Positions 44,779 to 56,220 of a stretch of DNA of 64,000 nucleotides are shown here, piece after piece. The stretch comes from Brachycybe producta (lineage: Eukaryota > Arthropoda > Diplopoda > Playtdesmida > Andrognathidae). Position 1 is the first letter of the stretch; each line of letters starts with the position of its first letter. The position numbers and the translations under genes are program-made. The notes beneath the pieces were generated by a model that did no database searches, had not been told where the DNA came from, and was given only the letters and a program-made list of their open reading frames with translations. The stretch lies in the NCBI GenBank assembly GCA_036925085.1, contig JAUPFP010000007.1, positions 5,319,058 through 5,383,057 on the forward strand, read 5' to 3'.

Positions 44779-45384
44779 TAGAGATCTACATAAAGACATT
44801 GGGATGGTGGTCTTTTGGGCTGGGCTTGGATAGGCATATTTAAGTTAAAGGCCCATGGGCTTGGTGGGCCTGGTGGGCTTCGTGGGCCTGGTGGGCTTCA
44901 TGGTCCCGGTGGGCCTCGTGGGTTTGGTGGCCTTTGTGGGGATCACGGGTTTGGTGGCCTTTGTGGGGATCACGGGTTTGGTGGCCTTTGTGGGGATCAC
45001 GGGTTTGGAAGGCGTTTCATCATTTCTCTCATTGGGGTTCTTTACAAATGTATACAACTGAACCACATATTATTTCACACATTAATAAAAGTATAACATA
45101 TTCCTCACTGACCAATCAATAAAATAAACATATTAAAGCCTTTAATGGGGCAGTTTCTGTTCTTGGTAAGCATGTGAACTTGTGAACCATTTAGTGTGGA
45201 AATTAGAGACCTACACAAAGCCCATGGAATGGTGGGCTTTTGGGCTGGGCTTGGATTGGCATATTTGTTATAGGCCCAGGGGCCTGGTGGGCATTATAGG
45301 CTTCGTGGGCCTGGTGGGCTGGACCCAGCATAAAATGTCATGGGCTGGGCTGGGCTTCAAATTTTTACTCAATGTAGGTCTCTA
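44779..45384. mobile_element. hAT-like element with GGCCTGGTGGG core and duplicated head
   Basis: It begins TAGAGATCTACATAAAG and ends TGTAGGTCTCTA, flanked by the 8-bp duplication ATTTAAAC (44771-44778, 45385-45392). A second head TAGAGACCTACACAAAG lies inside at about 45205, so one end was duplicated or a second copy inserted. The core contains GGGCCTGGTGGGCTTCGTGG words and three tandem 27-bp units (GGCCTTTGTGGGGATCACGG plus GTTTGGT, about 44929-45009). Its Gly/Pro-Thr-rich frames are artefacts. Confidence 0.85.
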
Positions 45385-45571
45385 ATTTAAACCCCGAACA
45401 CTGCTAAAATGGTATGTAGTGTGTGCATTTGTATAACGTTGTATATGCCAAAATTTAAAGGCACAAAAATTGTAATTCACTATTTACAGGAATCTAAAAA
45501 AATGAAGAGAATGTATTAAAAATTATTTATCAGTTTATTTTTTTTAAGAAAAGGGTTAAACTTCACTGTAG

Positions 45572-45867
45572 TTCCAAAACGTTGTAAATGCCAAAATGCA
45601 ACGTATGCTGACAAGTTGTCACTATAGTGACACTAGTGGCATTTACAATGTGGTTAGTCAGTAAGTGACTGGCCAGGTTGCCACTCGAATTGCTATTGGT
45701 TGTTACAACGTTGTGACTTGGGCAAGAATGCTCTTTCAGTTTTTTTCCCCCACTAGGAACAGCACTTTTACCACAAGCAAATTCCTTTGCAAAAAGCGTG
45801 GCGTTTACAACCCATTTTTGATTAAAAACGTATTTCACAATTATGTGGCATTTACAACGTTTTGGAA
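45572..45867. mobile_element. MITE with TTCCAAAACGTTGTAAATGC ends
   Basis: The 5' end TTCCAAAACGTTGTAAATGC and the complementary 3' end match over about 22 bases. The interior is non-coding and of balanced composition. The target duplication is unclear. Confidence 0.8.
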
Positions 45868-47204
45868 ATGCACGCTTCATGTAGATCCATCAGATGATAG
45901 TGCTAGATCAGAGTGGAATTCATTCAAGGTGGTTTTAAAGTATAAACGCCCCTCAATTTTCGCAAGTCTCATCGCAAATTGAGTCGAAAGTTTTATTGCA
46001 TGAAAAGTTATATGTGTGATTAAGGGTCTTAAGTTTTTATTATTCAATTCAATTCAACTCCAGTACGCCTGCAATCAGTTTGAAAGCCATGTCGCAGAGT
46101 GGATTGCTCGCGATCATAAATGATTGTCATTTAGACAAAATAAGACATCAATGTTAAATTGAAATCATCCTAACAAAGAACCATCTACTGGAAGAGAATT
46201 CCCATAGTCTTATTTAAATAAATTTTGGGAAAAAATACCAAAAAATATGCATCCGTTCTGGCCAATAATTTCTTGAGAATCCTTTGAATGTCCTTATTTC
46301 TACCTTTACGGAAATAAAAGTTACAAAACTTTGATTATTCGTCACATTTTCGTAATAAACTTTTAGCATTTTATTATAATCGCTTCATTTACAAGTTTCT
46401 TTCAAATTATTTCTGCCCTTTTGGTTTTTATTTGTTACTAACCTTGTAAGATGAACTCAAATTGAAATTTATTCGACCTTTTTTTTTTTTGAAATCTTTT
46501 TTTATTGTATTACTTTTAAATGTGTTGTTGCAATGTTGCATTCCTGTTACCATACAATTTTGAAGTTTGTATTTATTTATTTTTTTTACAGTTAGTTAAA
46601 CATTTTCTATAAATGTAGATCTAATTAGCATCATCACCCTGCTTCACTTTATTTTTTGTTGTTCAAAACTTTTATCGTTTATTGGTGTTGGTCGTGAAAT
46701 TTCACTTTTAGGTAACATGAAGTTGTTTTTAACACATAGACATTTGTAGAAATATGGTTGTTTCTACTTTTGACTATTAAATTTTATCATACTGTTTTTC
46801 ACACACAACATGTAAGTAATAACGTTTTATTGTACGTTAGAATTTCTTTTTTATATAATATAGGTGGGTTACACATTATATTGAGAGTTTAAATATTCAT
46901 TGCTTTCTAGACATTAGTTTTTTTTTTTTTTCTTTCTGAAATGAAATGTGTTCAGAATTTAATGTGCATAGAGGTGAGAGAATGCAGTTAACATTCCAAT
47001 GTAACTTAATTAAGTTTTTTGGGTTCTGGCAAAATGATGGTAGTGGAAAATAAAGATAGATATAAATGCTCGCTTGTTGTAAAAGACGAAGTGGAGGAGA
47101 GAACTTTTTTTCTTCACAAAGTGTGCGTGTGTCTTATGTGCCATAATGTGCGTTTGTATTTATGTGAGATGGAGTATGATTATTCTAATTACTGGCTTAG
47201 ATTC

Positions 47205-47277
<73 letters not shown>

Positions 47278-49069
47278 AATGAGTACAAGTATTAAGCCAA
47301 GACCACAAATCTGCAATTTCACGCGTGCGACGTGGAGCGACTGTCTACTACCTGAAAGCATTTTACAACCACGTTCTGGCAACGTGACGTGATTAGTAGT
47401 ACTAGTAGTATCGCGACTTGCTACTGCGACCTGTAGCTTCTCCACGGACAGATACTTCAGGCAGCGGTCGCTAGTCACTTCGTATTCAGTCAATCATGCT
47501 AGTTCATGAACTGGTTCATATCATTAAGAGAAAAAGTCAGACTGTAATTTATGTTACGTTTAATTTGTGGTCGGTGCACCCGTTTTGCTGCTTACTACTG
47601 ATGCTTGCTGAAGAAGCTCCACATAGTGTTTATGTGGTCCAGCCTTTAGACTGGTTGCAGACAATGTGAACACTTGTCACATTTTCAACTTTAACCCTAT
47701 GCAAAGGATGAATGTTATGACAAGTGCTCGCATCTTATTATGTAGCTGTTAATTTCCTGAAATTGCATTTATTTCAAATTCGGCTGCACCGGAACACACT
47801 GCAATTGTTATTGTGTGTATATCTTTTGGTTTTGACAATGCATTTTGCATGCTGCGATTGGACTTTTGGTTCTCTGTTACAGGCCTTCTTGGTTGCTTGC
47901 AGAAAAATTTTCAAATGCAATTGCAAAAATCGTTTGAAGTCAATTTTAATGTACAATTAGAAAAAAACACCACATTGTGCTATCACTTTAGGAAAATTTC
48001 AATAGGCTTCGTAAAAAAAAATTGGAGCAATTTGAAATCATCATCACTTTGTGCAGCAGTTTCACGATTACTTGGAAGTGATGGAGCGTACAGTAGTAGG
48101 TAATACACTCGGAAAATGTTGCATGGGCGCGTTTTTAGAGTAATTACATTAGTAACTCCATAAACAAATGTACAGTTAGGGAAACACGAGTCAGTGCGTA
48201 TGCAGTGGAAACGTCATGTTCATGAAACGTCGTAATCATCATGTAGAAAAGAAAAAAAAAACATTTATTTGTACTGGTATACATTTTCATGAAGTTTTTT
48301 TTTTTTTCAGACATTTTGTATAAAGACTCATGGCCCATAGGTACAACCTTACTCGTGGAAACGAAGCTTTTATTAACACATTAATGATTGTATGTGTTCC
48401 ATAAGTGCTCGTCTTAGAATCTTGACAGTTTTTAGAATGTTTTTATCAATGCAATTAACATAGGAATCTTCTCACATGCGTCATATGTGTGTGGATATAT
48501 GTCGTATGTGACATTGTGTCAATGTTTGTAATAATTTTTCTGTTATGAGTCTGTATATCTCAATCTGTTGAAATATGTGACTCTGTGTATCATTATTACT
48601 ACGTGTGTTTTAGTGTGCACAACATTTATGTGTGCAATATATACAGTATATATGTGTGTGTGTGTGTGTGGAAATTAGATTAAATTTTCTCATCTTGTCT
48701 TTTACTCATATGGTAATTAATTATTAATAAGAAATGAGTTTGTCTCTACATTGTAGACAATTGGTGTTTTTCATTCTTTATTAAGAGAGCCTTTGGCACA
48801 TTTAGATATAATTGAATTATCTGAAAAGCTGAAATGAAACAAGAAAAATGAATTATCAACTTGCAACATTTAGCCATTTTAAATGACCAATTTATATTCC
48901 TATTTGATTATAGCTACTACTGTTAGTATACAAGAATTTTGTTATGTATTTTTATTAGGAATCTTCAAACTATTTAGCTAAGTGATTGAGGTTTTAATGA
49001 CATAAATTTAAAATGGAACCTTAGCACTTAAACTCCAACCTTTCGAGAAAAGAATCCTGTTCAAGAATA
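45868..49069. other. Intergenic; microsatellites, no certain gene
   Basis: It includes the compound TG/AG microsatellite and, next to it, a more GC-rich patch (47320-47490) with no reading frame worth naming. Confidence 0.4.
47207..47276. repeat. Compound (TG)n(AG)n microsatellite
   Basis: About 20 TG units followed by about 13 AG units. Confidence 0.97.
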
Positions 49070-49601
49070 CAGTCAAACACGGTTATAGCGACATTCAAGA
49101 GGCCGAGTGTTTTGTGACGGATGCAGCAACATCCGAGATTAGCTATTTTTCGTCATTTAAATAAGATTATATTATTAAATATATGTCGCATCCATTTGGT
49201 GTAATTGTTCATTACACGAAATGTATGTCCATTTTCAGGAAATGAACATATGTTGGCCTGATGCAAAACGCGAAATGGACATACATTTTGTGTAACATTG
49301 GACAATTACATCAAACAGATGTGACGTATATTTTATTGTTAATTTTATTGTATACACGTTCAGTTTCCGTAATCGTTTAATTTTGGTGCAAGTTCTTCTC
49401 AAAGGATTCCTTTAGTTTTAATTTTGCATTCCAATTTGTATGAAATGTTGAGTAATTACTTGAGTTCGGTAATTTAAATTGACGACCAACTTCATCGCAT
49501 TTTTTTCTTTGACCGTTTTCAACGAAAACAGTAAAAATCATGGAAATGTTGTCATTATAGCCGAGGTAGCCGAGTTGTCGTTATATCTGAGAGTTTGACT
49601 G
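49070..49601. mobile_element. Tc1/mariner-type element (TIR CAGTCAAAC)
   Basis: Left CAGTCAAACACGGTTATAGC and complemented right CAGTCAAACTCTCAGATATA are flanked by TA on both sides. CAGTCAAAC(N)TCG...ATAACGA ends are typical of pogo/mariner-like MITEs. A second inverted-repeat element is nested at 49178-49333. Confidence 0.8.
49178..49333. mobile_element. MITE nested in the mariner-type element
   Basis: Arms of about 50 bp: left ATATGTCGCATCCATTTGGT then GTAATTGTTCATTACACGAA; complemented right ATACGTCACATCTGTTTGAT then GTAATTGTCCAATGTTACAC. ATGTATGTCCATTT is shared on both. Confidence 0.75.
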
Positions 49602-51171
49602 TAGTCATGCCCGGAACAAAAAAAACAAGGAGTTTTCTATGTTAGAGAGCCCCCCCCCCCCCTGTTCAGTGGATTCAAATTGAAGTTAAAAATCTTTAAC
49701 TTTTTCTTTCTTGAATTTGAGCCTTATATTGACAGTTATATACACGTTTTGAAACATACTGTAAAGCAATATCAAAAATACATTATTTTGTCCTATTGGC
49801 TATAACAGTTTACTGAAGTTTGTGTGTTGAAAATGTGTATGTATCCTGGCTTAAGGTTCAGAAATTGCTTGTTATAGTTTATATCATGAGATAATGCTTT
49901 TTTGTATGGGTGTTTTTTTTTCTTCTTCTTCTTCTTCTAAGTTGACACTTTCAACAAGTTTGTCAATACTGATGTGTCTAATGTTGGCCCTCTGCTGTGT
50001 AAATGTCGGAGCTTATCGGCTATTTAATTATTCATGTTGTATAGATTATAATCAATTGTGAGAAAGAAAGAAAAAAAAAATTTGTCTTCTTCTTGCAACT
50101 TGTTAGTTTTTTCAGTTGATTTTGAAAGATGTTGTTGAGTCAGTTTAAATTTCAAGCAAAAAACCTTTGTACTCTTATACATTATTATTAGATTTTATGT
50201 AATTAAACTAACTGCATATACATAATTAATAATATGTGCATATGCCTATGTTACCATTAAAGTTACAAATGAGTCATTTTTGTAAATTCACTAGTCCTTC
50301 TGCAAAACCATCAATTTGATAGTAACTCTGCACAAAATGGCTTAGTTAGTGCTTGCAGTGTTTTAGGCAGTTTTGACATTGTCTAACATGTGAATTATTC
50401 ATTACGTTATAGAATTAGTGGTTTACTACAAGAGGGGAAAAACCACTAATCTAATTTGATTGTGAAAGAACTAGCATTTTAGGCAGTTTGCAAAATATCG
50501 AAAACAATAATCCAGTCTAGAATTTATCTTGATATTGCTTTATAGATATTGCCATTCTGCAAAAACAGATTTGTCATTGATTTGGTGGTTTTGCAAATTA
50601 ATTAGTGATTTTTCAGAATGACTGATTTTGCATTTTGACACTAATATTTACGTCGCATGAAATGTAATTGATATGTGAACATTTTTTTTTAAAAAAAAAA
50701 AGACGCATGTTTTTCTTTGCAAAAAAAGTATCTTCAGAGAATTGAGAAGTAGTTTGTATTAAATTCAATTTGAAATGATGTCAGTTTTTTTTAATAAATT
50801 GTCAGCTATGAAATGTTGGTATAAACAGCTTAGATCTAAATGTTATAATTCTTGCTGAACTTCAACTTTATAATATATACTTGTCTACTATCTCTCTCTC
50901 TCCCTCCCTCCCTCTCCCAATTTATATTCTGAGAAAATCACAATTTGTTGACAATTTCTGTTTTTTTTCTTCTTCTTCTTAATATAGAGGGTTCAGTTTG
51001 TGGTCATATAATTCGTTTGACTGTCTCTATGGCAGTAATTCTATTTGAGAAGTATTTTGAAAAGATATATTATAAAAGGACGATAATGAAACAGTAAAGT
51101 CCAGACACTTGCTACTAATACATTAATAATTTTTATTACTAATAAATTAAATAATACCAACTTTTATGGTC

Positions 51172-51217
<46 letters not shown>

Positions 51218-51276
51218 AAACCCTAGTTTGTTACCGCTGAAAAATTACACCTTACTATAACGTAGTTTACCAACCT
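49602..51276. other. AT-rich intergenic DNA
   Basis: It holds a C run (49651-49661), a CT tract (50891-50915) and a (TA)n(TG)n tract (51179-51217). No gene is seen. Confidence 0.4.
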
Positions 51277-51671
51277 AACACTTAGTACACACCTGATAAT
51301 TTGAATGCATTTAAATAATAAACGTGTTCTACAGAGCCCCCTGTGAAGGGCAAATAAACAATATGTCGAATTCAATTTATTCAATTAATAATCTGAAAAT
51401 ATTGAGTTAATTAACTTAAATATAATATATAAACTACCGACAAAATATTGATTTACTATTTATTTCAATTTAAAATATTAATAATACACTGTGAACGGAA
51501 AAAAAAACGAAACTCTTCATATGTTATTGTAGTATTTATAGAGGTTCGTTTTTTTCCCGTTCACAGTGTAGAGTCAATTTTTATTTGGTTCATGTCCTTA
51601 ACTGGATTCCGTATAATTCACCTTAACACCTTCAATTTGAATTCATTTAACTCATGTGTTTACAAAGTATA
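51277..51671 (-). mobile_element. TAATACC-family MITE, copy 3, interrupted
   Basis: Reverse-orientation copy beginning TAACACTTAGTACACACCTG and ending near ACAAAGTATA. An 82-bp TA-flanked element sits inside it (51487-51568). Confidence 0.8.
51487..51568. mobile_element. 82-bp mariner-like hairpin MITE
   Basis: It is bounded by CACTGTGAACGG and its complement with TA on each side (51485-51486, 51569-51570). The arms pair over about 30 bases. The uninterrupted family copies at 14381 and 22595 show the empty site. Confidence 0.88.
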
Positions 51672-51928
51672 AGGAAACAGTAGGGCTTTAACATGTGCAT
51701 TGAATGATAACAATAAAGAAATTAATGCTAGAATTTTTAGCAACGCATCCGTATCGTTAAGCGTGGTATTGCTGTTAGTTAATTCCTAGTATATGAAGTG
51801 AACGTATTTTTCCACAAGTAACATTAACAGCCAGATTAACTTAGGATCATATACAGTAGGTCTATATGGCCAACTGACATCTGGCTGAATTTTCGATTGA
51901 ATCAGCTGTAAGAAAAAATTCAAATTAT

Positions 51929-52141
51929 TTTAGAAACTAGATTATGCTAATAGTACTTTCATGATGATATCTTTAAAAAATAAACATTTTAAGGCATTTA
52001 TTGTAAATTACATTTTTTTGATTTTTGCTTCAGAATAAGATGGAGTTTTAGATTGCCATGAAAGTTTTATCTTTAAAGATATATTGAATATTTTTGCGAA
52101 TATAGTGTTAACATGGTCTCTCACACTATTATAGTTTCTAA
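51929..52141. mobile_element. MITE with TTAGAAACTAG ends, copy 2
   Basis: Left TTAGAAACTAGATTATGC, right ATTATAGTTTCTAA. Related to 14195-14383. Confidence 0.5.
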
Positions 52142-52156
52142 TAAATCTATAGATTT

Positions 52157-52179
52157 CCCCCCCCCCCCCCCCCCCCCCC
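52157..52179. repeat. 23-base C run
   Basis: Uninterrupted C homopolymer; a 20-base G run follows 400 bases on (52588-52607). Length in assemblies of such runs is unreliable. Confidence 0.9.
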
Positions 52180-52587
52180 GATTTTTCTGAAGAAAGAAAA
52201 AACTTTTACGTGGATTATCTACATTTAAACTTTGAGAGCTCTGAGCTTTGTGAAGGTACGGATTTTTACATTTTTATGTTGCTGTTAAATGATGTAACAT
52301 TGGACTACGATAGCAGCACGTGCTGATTGGTCATTTTACGTGTAATATGCATTATTGTCATGGAATCTACTGCTAACAGCTAGGCGGCATATTGCACGTA
52401 AATATTTGATCAAACAGTGGGTGGACATACCACTGCTATCAGTCAGTAATGTCCTAATGACACAGGCTGCATTGCTTGCTATATTGCAATTGGGGAAACT
52501 ACTGTCATGGTCAAAGATAGGAAAAATGCTAACTGAAAGTTACACGACGTTATACATTGGGAATAGTGGACATTGTGTTGCAGCGCT

Positions 52588-52607
52588 GGGGGGGGGGGGG
52601 GGGGGGG
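52588..52607. repeat. 20-base G run
   Basis: Uninterrupted G homopolymer in otherwise mixed sequence. Confidence 0.9.
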
Positions 52608-54102
52608 AGCAAGGCCACATACTGACAATTTTAGCATCAATCTTCATCAGTTGATGTTTCTTGAGTGCTAAATTTTGCACATAATATAACAAGTTGTGCT
52701 CGTCTCACTTTATGTTACGCTATTATATTTTTATTTCTAATTGAGTAAGAGCAAAAGATTGTTATTTTTATTTAAAAATTTGTCTAAAATTCCCAGTTGT
52801 GTTAGAATCTAATTCATTTGTGTTAGCCAACGTTAAAAAAACTTAACGAGACAGTTGTAATTGTATTATTGATAGGTTTTTTTTTGAGAACATCTAAAAA
52901 AATGCATTTGCAAAATAAATCTTGACTAATGCTTAAAAGTATTAAAAATTCAAAAGGTATATTTATATTGCCACCTTCAATTATTTTTATCATTTGCATA
53001 TTAAATGAAAGTTTAATTTAAAAACAGGTCTTGCGAAGATTTATATAAATTTACATTAAAAAAAGGTTTACTTTGCAAACTTTTTTTTAAATGATGTTTT
53101 GATGGAACTCCGAAGTTGATATGTATAAAAGATAAAAGGTTAATTAATTAGATTAGCAATGATTAAGATTGTGAATTTTGTATTTTTTTTTTCTTATCAT
53201 CAATGTTTATGTAAATGAGGTTTTTTTTTTTCAAAAATAAAAATACAATTCGCCTTTTATCACGATTAAAATGTTGACTCACTATGATCTTTTTTTTTTC
53301 TTAACTAATTTGAAGATTAGCTAAACGAAGATTAGCTAAATTGGAAAAAAATTTCTGTTTACAATTATATTTAATTACGATTATTATACTTGTTGTTTTA
53401 ATGTGTATGTAATAACAAAGACACACTAGACTCAAATGAATAAGAAACTTGTTTTTATTCTCGAAAGAAATAAAACAACATTTAAGTGTCTTGAAAGTGG
53501 CATTCAGAAAATTGTCTTTTGTGAAGTCTACTATGAAACTGAATGGTGTGTAATTTACTTACAAGTTTTCTTTTTCTTTTAGTTGGTTTTTTGTTGTTGG
53601 TGTAAGAGGAGGAGGAGGTGATGTTGGTTCTGGTGTTATAAAACATGTGTACTATGTATGTTGTAGTGTAGCTTTTCTCTTAAAGTACTTCTAATTATTG
53701 GCTAATCTCACCATTGAGGCCTCTGAATTACATGAACAAATGTGTTTTGTATGTGAGGCACAAGGCCAGCATAAATAGTAAAATCCATGGAACTTTTAGA
53801 ATGAAATGTCGTGTGTATGTCAACATCAACACCCAACAATAAAGCACTGGAATGTCTGTCGCTCTCCACCGCACTTCTACCATTATTCTAACACCTCCCA
53901 GTTTTTTTTTTCAAATAAACTACAGTATTGATTTCAATTTTCGCAAGACTTAAAAAAAGTTTTATAGGCACACATACATGCACAGACACTCACACCACTT
54001 AAGGTGGAGTCACATTACTCAACAATTTCTTATAAAGTGTAAGCAAAGCAACACAACATCGCTTGCAGCATGTGTTCGGGTATTATGATGCTATGATGAT
54101 GC
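52608..54102. other. AT-rich intergenic DNA, nothing recognised
   Basis: Many A/T runs; a short GGAGGAGGAGGTGATG patch lies near 53608. No exon is seen. Confidence 0.4.
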
Positions 54103-54462
54103 CAGTGACGTAGCTACGGAGAGCAATGGGAGCAGTTTGCTACCGGCGTCAGTCTCCAAAAAGGGTCCCTTCAAATCTCATTTTAATTTTTAAAAGTGTA
54201 TTTCCAAGTTTCCTGATTAGTAGTTGATAATTTTATATTAATTAGTAAAGCAACCAGAAAAAAATGCACTTTCATTTAAAAAATGAACTGTGTTTGATTC
54301 TTGCTAAGGCTGTGCTAGATGCTATAGTTTCACCTCTGAAGTCTATAGCCTCTAACTAGGTCTCTGCGACTGAACAACACGTTTTGTTTGGTTTATTTAC
54401 GAATTTCTATTTCAAAAAAAATAAGGGTGCCCTAAACCCTAAACCTAGGTATGCCGCCACTA
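54103..54462. mobile_element. hAT-like MITE
   Basis: Ends CAGTGACGTAGCTACGG and (complement) TAGTGGCGGCATACCTAGG are flanked by the 8-bp duplication GATGATGC (54095-54102, 54463-54470). Its 360 bp are non-coding. Confidence 0.87.
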
Positions 54463-55463
54463 GATGATGCTATTCGATTCTGTCTATAGATAATGCCATG
54501 ATCATGGATTCACGGTGGTTAGTATGCAACCACAAATTGGTGTTGCCTCATTAATAATGAATTGACAGATAATATTATTGTGTGCAATTTAGTGCGATCC
54601 TTTTCAGGTTGTACAGCACTATAAAACAATTTGGTGAATGTGACCCTGGCTTTGCATAAGACTTTTCAAAATATATCGTTATACTGTATGTTTTTTTTGC
54701 ATGTATTATTATTATTATGTAAGCCTTTTGAAATCCAAGTATGACACCATCCTTTCTTATGATGTGATCATTCTAAACAAGCATTGTTTAAACAGTTGCA
54801 TTGTTAAGATGTATCAGTTGTCATATATACAGAAGACAAGAACTGCAGATGCAACTTTATAATGGCATTGTCTTTTTGTCATGACTTGCGGTCAACGTTT
54901 ACTGTTCATATGTGCCATTGTTTTTAACAACTTCTAACTGTGTGGCCGTAGAAATATGTGATTTTTTTTTTATTTATGTTCATGGGCCATTTGATATAAA
55001 ACGTGTGCCATTTGTTGCATATACCTGATTCAAGATCTTTCTAGTTCTCTTTTATCTTTGTTTCTGAAAGGCTAGCCTATTCTTTTAGGCTTTAAAGACA
55101 CCTCATTTTATCGGATTTCTCATGCTAAAGCCTCACAAATGTGAATCCAAATATAGAATCTTTTTGAAGGGAGAGAAAAAGAGAAACAGATTTTTGCTTA
55201 AGCTTCAATGTTCTGTTTCAAAAACTGAATTAAGTCACAGAATATTTCGGTTTTTTATTCTCAATTGACTTTTAAAGAGTTCGAGGGTTTTACATAGATA
55301 TGATTTTACATATGAGTGTCTCATTTAAAGAATTAAATATTTGCTTCTTTTCATACATAAAACATCATCCTGGATGTTCATTTACGTGCTTATATTATCT
55401 TTTTTTTTACATTTTATTTAAATTCTACATGGAATGTTGGCAGTGTAAACATGTGCAAATTAA

Positions 55464-55630
55464 CGTCGATTCACATTATATGGAACGTCTCCATCATGGA
55501 ACATACCGTCACGTCCAAACATGCAATGTATTTTATAAGTTATCGTTCACATTTACCGGCACCGTCACAGAACGTTAACGATGACGGTACATTCTTTGAC
55601 GGTGACGTTCCATATAATGTTGAATCGACC
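55464..55630. mobile_element. TTAA-flanked MITE (piggyBac-like)
   Basis: Inverted repeats of about 55 bp, left CGTCGATTCACATTATATGG and complemented right GGTCGATTCAACATTATATG, with TTAA on both sides (55460-55463, 55631-55634). TTAA duplication is the piggyBac hallmark, but the ends lack the usual CCY start, so assignment is tentative. Confidence 0.78.
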
Positions 55631-55706
55631 TTAAAGTTGCTAAATTTTCTAGTTTTCGAATTAGGTTTCTTATTTTATATTAAAAGATTTAAAATTAAAT
55701 ATGATT

Positions 55707-55856
55707 ATACCTAATGCACACCTGATACTTTAACTGCATTTAATATAAATAATAAAGTTAATTTTTATTTGGGTTCATGTCCTTAACTGGATTCCGTATA
55801 ATTCACCTAAACACATTTAATTTGAATTCATTTAACTCGTGTGTGTACAAGGTATT
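55707..55856 (-). mobile_element. TAATACC-family MITE, copy 4, internally deleted
   Basis: Both family ends are present (TATACCTAATGCACACCTGA, GTGTGTACAAGGTATTA), but only about 150 bases remain. Confidence 0.75.
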
Positions 55857-55885
55857 AGGTGTAATGTGAGGGAGAAGGGTAGTCG

Positions 55886-56220
55886 TAATACCGTATTTAC
55901 ACTTGAGCTATATGCATTCAAGTTAAATGTGTTCATTTGAGTTATTCGGAGTCCAGTTGAGGACACGAAAAATATAAAATTGACGTTATTACTTAATAGT
56001 TTCTGAACAAATTGAAATACTAAATCAATATTTTGTTACGCTAACCCCATTATATTCAAATGGAAATACAAATTTAATAAATTTAAATATTAAATCAATA
56101 TATAGAGATATTAAATGAATAGGTTGAATTCGGCATATTTGTTTGTTTGTCTTTAACATGGCTCTCTAGAACATGTTTAATATTTAAATGCATTTAACGT
56201 TTTTGGCGTAGGTAAGGTGT
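55886..56220 (+). mobile_element. TAATACC-family MITE, copy 5, diverged
   Basis: Forward copy beginning TAATACCGTATTTACAC with GGAGTCCAGTTGAGGACACG and CTCTCTAGAACATGTTTA. It is the most diverged copy, 30 bases from copy 4. Confidence 0.65.

Noticed and set aside
44815-45096. Collagen-like Gly-rich frame and its Pro-Thr-rich antisense
   Set aside because: Produced by the GGCCTGGTGGG tandem core of the hAT-like element.
47320-47490. GC-richer patch as a possible exon or CpG promoter
   Set aside because: No open frame with family character, no clear splice sites, and it borders a microsatellite.
47197-47493. Frames with His-Thr or Cys-Val runs
   Set aside because: Translations of the TG/AG microsatellite.
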